NCBI RefSeq assembly: GCF_001625305.1
Contig: NW_017802379.1
Location: forward strand, 10,895,438 to 10,959,437
Source: Branchiostoma belcheri
Taxonomy: Eukaryota; Chordata; Leptocardii; Amphioxiformes; Branchiostomatidae
Reading direction: 5' to 3'
DNA length: 64,000 bases
The position numbers and the translations under genes are program-made. Below, one piece after another: positions 11,661 through 24,800 of the stretch. How positions within the stretch are numbered: the stretch's first letter is position 1; each line of letters opens with the position of its first letter. The notes beneath the pieces are model-generated. The model ran no database searches. It had not been told where the DNA came from and saw only the letters and a program-made list of their open reading frames with translations.

Positions 11661-11689
11661 GTTTCTAGGTTACCGCGTTGCTAGGTTAC
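11661..11689. promoter_or_regulatory. Pair of RFX X-box-like sites upstream of PKD1L
   Basis: GTTGCTAGGTTAC at 11677-11689 reads on the minus strand as GTAACC-T-AGCAAC. This fits the X-box consensus GTNRCC-N(0-3)-RGYAAC exactly. A second copy with one mismatch (GTTTCTAGGTTAC) is at 11661-11673. They sit about 400 bp before the PKD1L start codon. X-boxes recruit RFX factors that drive ciliary genes, and many polycystins act on cilia, so a regulatory role is plausible but only inferred. Confidence 0.35.
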
Positions 11690-12089
11690 CAAGGTTACCA
11701 CGTCGCCTTTTCTCTGTCTGTTTTCCAACTCATGACGCAACAGTTGGGTCACTTTAATATTGTAACGGAGGAGGGGGGTAGGGGTGACGTGAAAACGATT
11801 TTACACCAGAAAGATGAGTTCTATTGCGTTCATAAAAGGTGACACAATGTTTGTTTCCAAAGGTCTGTTTTGCAGTAAACAGCATAAAGTTTCAGCAATG
11901 TCAGCAACTCTTTCCTGATGTATCATGAAAAATGTTCCTACCCATTGTTGCAATGGTTTCGCCCTCGCAGCCTCATGTTCATATTAACACTAGTACCTAC
12001 AGGATATCCAGTCATAAGACAAGCAGTCGGTGATATCTACGCTTATTGTCCTTTGTGAGAAAAATCTACTCCGAAGGAAGCCGAGGAAA

Positions 12090-12162
12090 ATGTCTGCAAG
12101 TTTGCGTCTATTCTGTACACTTGTTCTCATACTCTTCACCATCGGACATGGACATGGACAAG
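12090..12162 (+). CDS. PKD1L: PKD1L exon 1: start codon and signal peptide
   Basis: ATG at 12090 opens [20 protein letters not shown] followed by GHGQ. This is a short basic n-region, a hydrophobic core and a small polar end: a good secretory signal peptide. The donor is AAG|GTAAGACG, phase 1. An in-frame ATG at 12030 would add 20 charged residues before the hydrophobic core, so I prefer 12090. Confidence 0.75.
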
Positions 12163-15100
12163 GTAAGACGATTTATAAAACATGCCTCGATGGACATGCC
12201 TCGAATTGTTTTTTTATTTTTTTCATTTATTTCTTATTATCTCGTAAGCCAGGTTAGCGCAGTAACTTCAGTGTCCAACAGCTTTGAATACTATTTTACT
12301 TGTTGTTCTCATTGTTGATTGAATACTGAGCAGCAACCTAAGCATCAGTTGGAGTAAAGCGCTCATGGTGATGAGGTAAATTACCCTGCATGTGGCTCAC
12401 GGATATGAGACGGGGGTTCGCTAGACCTCTGTTCGGGTGATTTGAAGTGAATCATGAATAGTTTAAAATTTGACCATCGCACACCGGGGCATGCCCCTAC
12501 TCTTTTTGTGGTGTGGTGGTTTCTTTAGCGTGCGTGGGGTGTGGCTCTCCCCAAAACACGGGGCCTGTATTTAACGTCATATTCGAGGGACGTCCGTAAC
12601 CGAAGCTAGGTACTCATTTTCACCTGAGTGAAGTGAAAAAAAAGTTGTGTGAAGTACCTTTCCGACAGGCACAACGTCGGAACATGTAGATGGAATCGAA
12701 CCCGGGACCCATGGGTTCCGGGCCGAATGCCCTACCATTACGACACACGACGCCACGTCGATTTATAAAACATGAATACGCATCGCGTTTTGTCGCAAGC
12801 CATATCATCATTTTATCGCAGTATTAAACTTCAGCGCTCAAAGCCTTGAATACTATGTATTTTACTAAACAGTGTTCGGTGCATTCTAGCTGTACATGTA
12901 ATTTTGCTGTGCTATGTACTCTTTGGGACGGAAAATGCTGGGTGTAATATCTGTGGTCAATAATTTGTCATTATCCGATACATATGTCACAGGGGAGATT
13001 GGAATCCAGGGGGATCCGGAATCCTCCTAGGGGAGATTGGAATCCCTATCTCCCCTAGGGTAGATTGGAATCCCTATCTCCCCTAGGGGAGACTGGAATT
13101 CAAGTTGTTCTTCCACAAAATTGGTATCTGAATATCTAAATTCCAACCTCTTCAAGGAGGAATTTCCACATTCTCCTAGGGGGATATAGGAATCCCAATT
13201 TGTCCTAGGACACATGGGAATTCTTACACTAGTTACAGGACAATCTCCGATTTTAAAAGGAGAAATTCTGATTGCATCAAAATGCTTGGGAAAATAGTAA
13301 GTGAATATGTAAACTAGAAAGGCCGACATTTGCTTTGGAGCAAATACAGCAATGGCTTCACCACATTTTACGACATGGCAGGGAAAGAATGAGAAACACA
13401 AGGGAAAACAATGCTTTACATTGATATAACTATAGTATGAAGTAACATACAACTAAGACTACAACAGTTGGATAACTATTCCCTACATTATTGGTTAGGA
13501 TTTTTAATTGCATAATGCAAACTGTTGATTTTCAAGAAAAAAAAGAAGTGTTCATGCCCCGCATTCCAATGCTGGAGCAGGAAAGCTTAAAATACCTACC
13601 AAAACACTTGAACACAGACCTACTGTCAGTATGGAATGGATCTGAGCAGGTATTAATTAAGTTAAGCCTGTTAAATTCCAACAGCCAATCAGCAAGGAGA
13701 ATAGAGGAAAGCTGCATGCCTATTGGTTGATGCCCTGCATTCCATTGTGATGACTCATGCCCAAATGTGGTAACACTGCACACTAACTCAGTAATACATT
13801 TGCTATAACACAGCCAAAAAACTCAAATAAAACCATTCTAAAAGCCTGTATCACAAAAATTAAAAAAACGCCTAGGGGTATTCGCCTACTGTACTTCCAT
13901 ACCAAATTTCAGGTCCTTAGGCCCCAAAATGAAGAAGCTGAATCCATTTAAAAAATGGCAGGAGAAGAAGGAGGAGGAGAAGGAGGAGAAGAAACATCAG
14001 AAAAAGCAATATGGGTTCACCACCACTTCGTGGTGTGGTGAACCCATAATCAGATATTTGCATCAGGCCATTGTGAGATAGTGACTCAAAAACCAGTTTT
14101 TCCAGTTTGTTAGTGACTTGGTATATAAGGGATTGTTTCCCCCTACCAAGCCATGTGTAAATTCTGAAAAAATCATCGTTTGTAAGAATTTTGTTGTTTC
14201 TTTTATTTTGCCAATTTGTTTTTACAATTGGAAATATATTTGGGTCTAAGTGAGGAAAGATTGCAATTATGGAATCTGAACTGCAAATTATGCCAGGACA
14301 AATCTTGATTCCAATCTAGTAATTCACCTACAATTATAGTAATAGGCTTGCCTATGCTGAAATTGGTTGAAAGTTTAGGTGTGAAATGATTCTATCTATA
14401 AGTTCTAGTATTTCTACTACTGAATTGGGATCTGAATATCAGGATTCCAATCTCTTTTAGGAGGATTCCAGATTCCCCTAGGAGGAGACTGGAATTCCCT
14501 ATCTCCTCTAGGAGGATTCCAGATTCTCCTAGGGGAGATAGGGATTCCAATCTCCCCTAGGGGAGATAGGGATTCCAATCTCCCCTAGGAGGATTCCGGA
14601 TCCCCCTGGATTCCAATCTCCCCTGTGACATTATATATTTTTCAAAGAAGAAGGCACACCCTATAATATAGCTAGCGTAGTAATAGAAGTAGAAGTTTTT
14701 CCAGACAGTAGTTGTCTGTCTCCTGTGTTGTATCTTTGACTGTGAAAGCAATTAGCCTTCGGGCATGACTTTTCAAACAAAGATATCTATATGTAAAACG
14801 AACTGTCATTCTTGCCTCTACAGAGTGTCCAAAGCCGGACTATGTTCATTTCAACCCCACCGGCATCTGCTACAAGTCCTTCGCGGAGGAGAAGACGTAC
14901 GATGAGGCCAAGCAGACGTGTGCCGCAGACGGGGGGATGTTAGCCATGCCGAAGGACGAGGCGACCAACACGTTTATCTCCAGCCTGGAATACGGAGACG
15001 TGGGTCGTTGGATCGGGCTGAGTGACGCCGCCAGCGAAGGGAACTGGGTGTTCGAGGACGGACAGACTCTCGCGTCAACCGGCTATAACAACTGGAACCG

Positions 15101-18100
15101 AGGTGAACCGAATGGTGGCGAAGGTGAAAACTGTATCACCTTACGTTTGGGGGGTCCCACGTGGAATGATATGGGATGCAACGGCAATAAGAGATTCATA
15201 TGTCAGCTATATCAAGGTAAGAGTGCAGTCGCCAATGTTTTTTTTTTCATATACTAGTACATGCATGGCAGAAAATGTATTTGATATTAATTTTTATGCT
15301 ACCTTTGTAATCATTTAATCATTTCTCACGTTGTTTCGACTTATTTTTCTTTCCTTGTCTCAAAACATTTTTAAAACTTCCCAAACCCCAAAGTCAAAGA
15401 CACATACTTATATATGTCATATTCTTTGATCTCTATGGCTCTTTTTGTAACACATGTTTCATGTATGCGCCAGTTAGTTACCAAGCCCGTTTAAATTAAC
15501 TGTTGACTTGTGCTCGCGATCGGCCATACTAAGGCAACTGTGTCATAGCTTGGCTGTGAGATATTGGTAGCTGCCAGCGTGATGATATTTCTGTCACCAT
15601 ACAACTTAACTTTTAAAGCCAAAGTTTGCAAACAGATTCTTATTGTAAATTTGTTTTCGAATGTCCCCACCAGGCCACAGCTACGTGGTTGACTATAATG
15701 TTACGATTTATGATTATATATGGAAAATAAATTTATGGAAGTTGAGATGGGCAATGTAATACCGGGCCTGGTTTTGTTCAGCAGTGTTCATAGTTGCGAC
15801 ATCAAGAAAATCTGCAAAAAAAGGCACAAGAGAGGAGAAGGAGGGAAATAGTTGCAGAAATCTTTTAGAAAAAAAATCACCGGATGCGACAGTGGAGTAC
15901 AAAATTCTGGAGACATTGAAGAAAAAAAATGAGACTGCACAAAATTTGTAACAAGAAAATTGGTGTGATATACTGTAAGTCCAGTTATGTTCACGAATGC
16001 TTTATTTCACGAGATGGAGCAATTTGGGAGTTCACGAGGTCTCTGACTTCGCGAGTCGGTAATTTTTAACAAGGCGTTACATGTCTGCAAATTTACCGAC
16101 AGTCAATAATTTTTTTCCGCGTGAGGTACATGCGAGGTACGCGCGGTTAGAACATGGTTCCGTTGACATGACACTGCCCAAACTGAAGCCCATCCATGCA
16201 AACTGGGTCCTGGGTGCACTGGACAATATCGCCAACAACATGGGCATCGCCAGGGGATGGGACCGCACAGGGATCTGAGCCGTTGTGAGCCGACGGGCTC
16301 GTGAGTAAAAACAAAGCCGCCGCCATGTTTGAACTTTCGACTCGCAAATGTTGCCAACTTCTGCACAGTAGTCCTCGCGTAAATCATCTTTAGTTGTGAA
16401 ATTTTAGCGCACTGTTCTATAAATTTGCTGTTTGGGAACGTTTAAAACCATGTTGATTCAACAAGTTGTAAAAAAAAATGAAAAAAAAATCAAGCAAACT
16501 TAGACCATTAGACAACGCGCTATGTAAACAAAGGCCGCCATGTTGGATTTCTTGTGATTTGGCGGTCGGCTCGGCGGTAGATTTTCGTGCAATTCTTCCC
16601 TAAAAATACCTGTTAATGTTGTATATGAAGCGTAAATTTTCTTGGGATGTATGGAAATCTTGTGAAATGATTTGTGAAAAGTATTCACCTGACATGATAC
16701 TTTTAAAATTGAGCAATTTTACATGGACCCGTCATTAGACCAGACTGCGAAAGCGAGCAACAACTTTGTTATTTTATACAGCACCACCATACCAGTAGTT
16801 AACTGTTTTTTTTCAAAATCGAGAAAGAAATGTTTATGCTAAATTTCATTTTCTCGAAAACACCACACCCTAAGAGCGTGCCAGCGAGCTAAATTCCGGA
16901 ACGTTGCGTGAGTGACACGCGTCACCGATTAATCCTCAGCCATTGTACGAGGCGGCTGTTGTCATTAATATTGCAAAATTTCATTACTTAGCGGTAAAAC
17001 CATCAGCATTGTCATGCCACCTGTGGCTTTTGTGGGCATCTAAGTTATTGCTAGCGGCGGCCTGACAACGTACAAACAGTTCGATGTGCAAATAGTACAA
17101 AGGCGGTTTGAGGCACGCCCAAAAGGGGACAGCCCACTAATTCCAGCCCCTATTGGAATTATATAGAAAACATCTAAGAACTGAGCTGTCAACAATCACC
17201 TACTTGAGTGTTCAACTATTGGAAACACATATTGACAGGGTAGTCCAACTTCCAAATTGTCCATTTAGTCCAAAAATTTCACTTTTTGACCAGCGATACA
17301 TAGCACGGCAAATGCAAACACTGGCAGCATGACCCCTGACCCCCTTGAAGACCACCAAAAGACAAGAAGATGGGATAGTTTTAGAACTCTACCAAGCAGC
17401 CAAAACGACACTAACAGCCAGTTTTTTTTTCAAGTTAATAGAAATAGAAATAATTCTCCAGCTGGAAAATGCCAGCATTTATCAACACATACAAAGAAAA
17501 AGGCTGTTTTCAGTTGGTTTGGCTGCACTCAATCAAAGGGGTCTCAGACTGGACCTTCTGCGCCTGCGGGAAATGGTGACCTTTGCTCAAAACTCTGGAA
17601 CAGAAGGACATCAAACGTACAGCTGTTTCTCATGCACCAATGCACATGAGTTGTTACGGTTCCATACATTGTTGCACTAATCGTCTCTAATGACCGACAT
17701 GCACGATATTTCAGGAGGGTGCAGTTTCACAGTTAGTACTCATCTTCTCAGGGCAGCTTCTCGCTTACAACTCGAATTTTGTCTACAATTCTGCTTGCGA
17801 TGGTCTCCACTATATGTACCACTACATCCTAACAACTGTGGACCCAGAAAACACAAATCAAAACCATCGCCGCTGAAAATAATACTTATGGAAGTAAAAA
17901 ATGGCATAAAGTACAGGGTGGAAAATTTTACGCGTGTCCACGTGTAGTGTAAGACTGTGCAGTACATCATGACACCGCATGGGGGCACCAGTGACTGGTT
18001 CATAACACCTGTTATAACAATGTTGAAGATCGCAGGCTCTTACACTAGATCAAGACAGTCTGCACAATTAAACCAAAGTATTTCAAAGAGTCCATCGGGT

Positions 18101-21100
18101 GTTAATCGTAGCTTTAACTTCGTTTCTACTAAAAAAAATTCCTCCTATGCATGCGGCATAGTCTTTTTCGCTGATAGAACGCGCGCAAGGGATGCCGGGA
18201 CAGTTTGTGGTCATTCGAATCTGAGTAATGGCGGCGGTTTTTAGTTTTTAGCCGAATCAAGGAGGTTCGGGGGTTAAAACGATCAACTTAGCCGATCGAA
18301 CCACAATAATGTCCGTGTTTTGGCTGTGATAATGACAGGAAGTACCCTCAAGAAGTGAGTGTTTCCTTGTTTTATTTCACGAATTAAATCGAAATCTACG
18401 TCGGCACATCTGATCAAGAATGAAATTTTGTCGTCTACCGCTTTGTTGTGATACATGATATCCGCTTGACCGATCTCTCAGTCTAGTAAATAAAACACCG
18501 AAGATCTGCCAGCAGTCGAAAAGTTCAAAGGCTTATAAGTTCAACAGTTGTTGCCTAATGAAAATGCGCTCATGCCAAGTAGTTTATTGCCCTGATCACC
18601 ATGCAAGGCTCTTGCCCTTTGGATACTGTCTGGCTAATGGATACTGCCAGGCTAATTACCTCCATGAAAAATGGAGGTATTGTTTTTTGAAGCAAGTTTT
18701 AGCAAGTTGAATTATGTAAATGATTGATCATTACCTATCATACTATATTCATATGTCTAATCTGAATAACCTGAAGTTCTGATGATATCATGGTCAATGT
18801 CGCTGTTTTAAACGATGTTCCATTTTCTCACCAGGAAACCATGCCTTTGAGGTCCTCCGTACTGCAAACCAGACGTATGAAGGAGTCGATTTCTTCGCCA
18901 TCGAGGCGAGGCTGCCAGCTGACGGCCTTTCTGCCTCTTTGGACTGGTGCAAGGATTACCAAAACCTCTGTGGTCACTACGGACTGAGACCCACGGGCTG
19001 TGGGGAGATCTGGGCAGTCCCGGATAGGAGTGCCAGCGACCCGAATGCTATCCGGTAGGGCCTGTGACATTCAGAACAGTCATTGTGCATTCTGGTAATC
19101 CTCTCATAGTGCACACTTGTTAACCCTGTCATAGTGCTGGTTTCATTTTGTAATATATTTCACTAAATTATGGAATTTTCATCATTTCAGATTTAGTGAC
19201 ACAGTATGTCCTATATTGTCTTTCACATAGTAAAGTTTACAGTCCGTAGGCTCAGGTCAGACAATCTGCAGCCAATGTTTTCGAACTTTTGTTAGAAAGA
19301 GTTAGCAATGGTTTTTGACATATCTTATAAATGTTTTGTTTCCAGGTGTGTGACTGAGTACAACTCTGACCCATACATCAACCACGTGCTCAGCTGTCAC
19401 CCAGCCCGGCAGGTAAGTAAAGTGGCAAACTTGGCTTTCTCAGCCCGGGCTAAAGCGGACCAGAGTTTTGGCTTTAACAACTGTCACACCACCAACTGCC
19501 AACGTGGGATACGTGATAGTCATTCAAGTCTGTACAACACAAAAACAGCCTTTGCCTCAGACGGGAGCGGAGACAGGATTGTGTACACCGTGTGCGCAGG
19601 CTCAGCAGGTATTATCAATTATTTGGAACTGTTAACTTTTAATTCACGCTACATAGAAAATTTCATATTAGACATTAACTACCATTAAAATTTCAAAGGA
19701 CACAAAATACATTTGGTTAAACTAGAATCCAATTGATGTGTGGGTGGGGTTAAAGACTCACCAAGTTTGTAAATAAATCGATAAATGCTGTTATTTTATA
19801 TTAATGTAAGTTGAATGTTGATTTGCAGTTGCATGATTTTGCCCAAACTGGATTACTATGATATGATATGGATCAACTGCATAAAAGGTCTCTTCTGACA
19901 ATTCAAAGTACTAGTAACATAGCAGAACCGGTCAGTCAGTCCTATTCTGAGAAGACACTGGGCAGATAAAAAGTAGTTTTGGACACCAGGCTATTGCAAT
20001 ATACCTTAGTGCATGGCCTGTGTTGTGGCATTGTCCTTACCATTTCATAAGCTAAGAACAGTTTTTTTAACCTGGAGAAGCTAATGAATGAGGCAGTATG
20101 TTCATGCACAACATATGCTAGAATGAAAATGCGATTCATCGACATCTGTTTATCCCACCAGCTACCCAATGTCCAACGCTGACTGCGCCAGATAACGGAA
20201 CGCTGAGCCCTGAAGGAGCGAACTCCTACAATGACGTGGTGACGTTCACCTGTAACCAGGGGTACAAGCTGGAAGGAAACTCTAGTGTGAGGTGCCAAGC
20301 GGATCGAACTTGGAGTGGTCCTGTTCCAACATGCGCACGTAAGACAGTTGTTCCGTAGTAAAGCTAGCATTACTTACTTCTTTTTGTAATTATTTGCATG
20401 TTTGTGCGTGGTACATGCAGCCTTTACCGCATGTCTCCTTTACAGCACTTGGTCCTAAGCCTGGGAACAATTTGCAGTTGCAATTCCTGAAAAAATTAGG
20501 GTCGGTAGGTAGGGATTATCTTTCTTGCTCTTCTTTCTTTTTTATTAGACTTTGGCTATCTCTAGTGATCCAACTTGTACGATACAATTTAACAAAGTAA
20601 AATTTGCACCTGAAGCTTTTACTTACTTTGACGTCTTTCCACGTACTTAATTTTTTTAAAGTACGTTGGTCAATGCCACTGTTTCAACGAACTCAAGTTA
20701 CATTTTCTCACCAGGAAAACATGCATTTGAGGTTCTCCGTACTGCAAACCAGACGTATAATGGACTTGGAATTCAACTCTGCTTAACCAGTCCAGAGTTG
20801 TACCTAAAACTATGCTTTATCCAGAATCATCCCCAGCACATATGCATGTCACAATAATAAACACTCTTTCCAACTGCTCTTTCAATATAGCTACATCAAG
20901 CGGATAATCCCTTTAAGATTTGCTGGATGTGGATGGACTGCAAAGAAAACTAAACATAACTTTTTGTTAAAAGACGTGCAAATTATCCTTCTATTCTACC
21001 CTAACTATTCCTGTACAGGAAGTGAGAGTGTTGAGTACCAGAGTCTGGGTTGCTGGAGGGACGATGATGACCGCGCCATTCCATCACTTGAGGGGACAGA

Positions 21101-21823
21101 TGCACGCCTAGATGGTTACTACCGGACACGTAACGATCCCATCGAAAAGTGTTACCAGGTAGCACTTTCTCGTGGCTTTGCCGTGTTTGCTGTACAGGAT
21201 GGCGGACAGTGCCTTGGGTCGGCTGATGCTCAGAACACCTACAAGAAGCACGGACCGTCCACAGCCTGTGCAGCGGACGGCAAGGGCGGGGTCTTTGCGA
21301 ATGAAGTCTATTTGATAGGTAAGCAACGCAGAAAATGTTTTAGATACCGATGGACCTAAAAACCTTACCAAGAAGGTATGTGTGTGTAATGTGTATGTAT
21401 GTATGTATGTATGTATGTATGCGGATTAGTATGATAAGATTTTCATCGATTGTCATAAAAGTTGGTAGGTGAGTGGACTTTGGACCTCCTAGCGGCTTGT
21501 TATGGTACTGCAGCATTTAGACACACTCACACAGACACACACACACATGAACACCACCAAAAACATAACCTTCTTGGCGAATGTAGTTATGTTAATTAGA
21601 CCCACATTTGCAAAAATCAAATTAGCTTATCATATATCAAAGAATGTTTAGACCTTGGAACAAGTAGTATTAGTTGACCCATCTATTGTTTTAGACGTAG
21701 TATATTTTCGTTGTACCCATGTATATTTGTTTGTATATCTACGTCATGTCTTAGACCTTACGAAAGTCGCTGTATTTTTGTTGCCTCGATAAAGTTCTTT
21801 CTTATTCCCCATGACATTATGAC

Positions 21824-21854
<31 letters not shown>

Positions 21855-24800
21855 GGTCGACCGTATTGGTCGGGGTTATATCAACCCTTATGAAAATCCT
21901 ATCTTAACAAACACCAAACACCATTTCATAATACGTAGTACAACTAGAGTTTCACGATTTCATATCCCGGCCAAATGATGTTATGACTGACGAATTATAG
22001 ATTATTCCCCCTGATTATGAACATGATCCTCATTTGCATGACTAAAAATGGGATTTAAATCCTCATAATTTTTCCCAGATGAGCGATATTGAGACAAAAT
22101 TAACAGATTTGTGTATCCTGTAGTAGGTTATGGTGGCATATAAATTTTCAGGGAGAAATATTGATGCTTAATTTTTTGGCCCCTCCTCCTTAATTAGGGC
22201 ACGAGAAGGCTTCGCCTATCTCATATCCAAATTTGCTTAGAATATGTTCAAGTACATGTGTGCCAAATTTGGTGCTTTTAGACAAAAGTGCACAATTTTT
22301 CAGCTATGCCGCTGGACTAACGTGTAAAATATCACATCAGAAATTAACAACCATTCAAAAATGTTTTTAATGTGTTAGGTTGTTGAAGTTTGTAAATAAG
22401 TAAATGAATAGTCATTTTATGTCGGTATATATATTATTTAACTGCATGATTTTGTCAAATCGGGATTTTGTTAAAACCATGGGTTAACTGCAGAAATGTT
22501 TTTTTCCGACAGACTATACTGTATCAGAAACTACAGCACTGGGCAGTCAGACTTATTCTTGACTTGCCATAATTACGATGTATACGTATATACGCATAAC
22601 GTTTTAAATATAAAGTCATTGATGGATTCTCTGTCTTGCTCTTGTTCCAATCAATGTACAAGGCAACAATGAACTTCCAAAGTACATCAATGGCTTTCAG
22701 AGGTCTTCTGTGCAACTTTTATCACTTAATAATAATATCTTTTCTTTACAGCTGGAACCAAGCCCTGAGTGCAAATTTCTTTTGTCTAACATTGCTTTTA
22801 TTAAATTACCGAATTCAATACCAGTATCTCTGTTACCCATCGTGGTGGGACCCATAGCCAGATGTGTTTAGCTAGAAGTCATGTAGGTCTGGAGTTACTA
22901 GTATATACCGGTTATATCCAGGAAGAGTTACTGCAGATTTAGATTTTTAAGTCTAATCTAATGGATTTCTAATAAAAACATGCAACAAACAACAACATTT
23001 CTTTACTGTTATTTCTTCAACCAAAAACTTTTTGTCTTGTCTGTTATCCCTTAACTCTTTGCAGACATCGACGAATGTGCAACAGACAACGGTGGCTGTG
23101 CCCAAACTTGCACCAACGTCCAGGGAAGTTACAACTGTTCCTGTCTACAGGGCTTCGTGTTGGAAGCAAACGAGCATGGATGTGAAGGTAAGACTGAGTT
23201 TTACTTCTTCACATACTTTATTTTAGTTTAAGCAATCTGGTGAAATTCTTATGTAATGGATTTCTTACAATAACATGCAACAAACATCAACATTTTTTTA
23301 TTGTTATTTCTTCAACCAATAATGCTTGTCTTGTTTGTTATTGCTAAACTCTTTGCAGACACTGACGAATGTGCGACAGACAACGGTGGATGTGCCCAAA
23401 CCTGCACTAACGTGCCAGGAAGTTACACCTGTTCCTGTCCACAAGGATTTGTGTTGATTGGAGACAGCCATGGTTGTGAAGGTATTAGTTAATTGTAGTG
23501 ATTGATTTTACGTTTGATTTATAAGCAACAGTATTATTAAAAAATACTGGTTAAAATAACCAAAAAAAATTAATTGTTTGGTGTTATTGCTTGGCTAATA
23601 TGAAAGTAACACAGCTGAATGAATGTGATCAAACATGTGCATTACAAAATATTAACCATTCAGCTTTTAGATAAGAAATTATAACTTCTAAAATTGTAAC
23701 CATTGTATTTAGAGGTAACACTTGTAGTTGTTTCAGATCCTGAATTTGCCTCTGTATCATAATGTCTTTGTAGACCTCGACGAATGTGCGACAGAGAACG
23801 GACGGTGTGACCAGATCTGCACCAACGTCCCCGGGAGCTACAGGTGCTTCTGCCGACGAGGCTTCGTGCTGATTGAAGACGCCCACGGCTGTCGAGGTAA
23901 AAGTTTAGCCTGTGTGTTTGCCACACAGGTTTATATTTACACAGTGTAAATACGCAAAGCCCTTCTTCTTTGACTTTATCCTAAACACAATGTGACGTAC
24001 ATGCCGTCTTCACACGAGTTCTGGGTTAATATTTATATATGACAATTATTTATTATTAGCAGCCTATTCTTTCAAGTGACTTTGACGTAATATCATACAT
24101 TTCTAACCGACTACACTTTTCCTTTTACTATCATGAAAGTTCATCTGTGTTGGTAGTTACATGTTTAAAGTTAAAACTTTTGGTCCAACACAAAAAGTTC
24201 TCTCACCTGGAGCTTTCGACCAGTCACTCTAGTCTTCCTCAGTAGACTGACCCAGTGAAGCTTGTCACGTGGCTTCTTTGGTGTGACATCAACACTGGGT
24301 CTACCAGATACCTTTGACCCAGTGTTGACGTCACACTTCAAAGAAGCCACGTGACAAGCTTCACTGGGTCAGTCTACTGAGGAAGACTAGAGTGACTGGT
24401 CGAAAGCTCTAGGTGAGAGAACTTCTTGTGTTGGACCAAAAGTTTTCACTTTAAACATGTAACTACCAACACAGATGAACTTTCATGATAGTAAAAAGAA
24501 AAGTGTATTCGGTTAAAAATGTATGATATTACGTCAAAACACTTTTCTTTTTAATTAGTCCAATTCTAATACCGGCTTTAGCAAGGAAAGTTTTCAAAAG
24601 CAGGTGTAATTAGAATTTTGATGCAACATGTATGTAAAATGAAAGTCTAGTCAAATGAACATGACGTTACCTCTTGTTGTGTTAATACTGAGTTCTTTGA
24701 ACATTTTACAGTGTGCGGTCATTGCCTGGGCGGGAACGTGAACTGTGACCCAGTATCGGGTGTCTGCTCTGCTGGCTGCCGGGATGGATGGAAAACACAG

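Noticed and set aside
13027..13452. 141-codon minus-strand open frame
   Set aside because: Half of it is the subterminal repeat of the element at 12985-14630 and the rest has no domain or splice support.
17329..18244. Several 85-111-codon plus-strand frames
   Set aside because: No domain, low-complexity patches, overlapping alternative frames and no phase-compatible splice context; inside a PKD1L intron.
19413..19608. Internal GTAAGT at 19413 as the donor of exon 19346
   Set aside because: The frame stays open to a later donor at 19609 and the continued sequence completes the Cys-rich domain; the GTAAGT may be an alternative site only.
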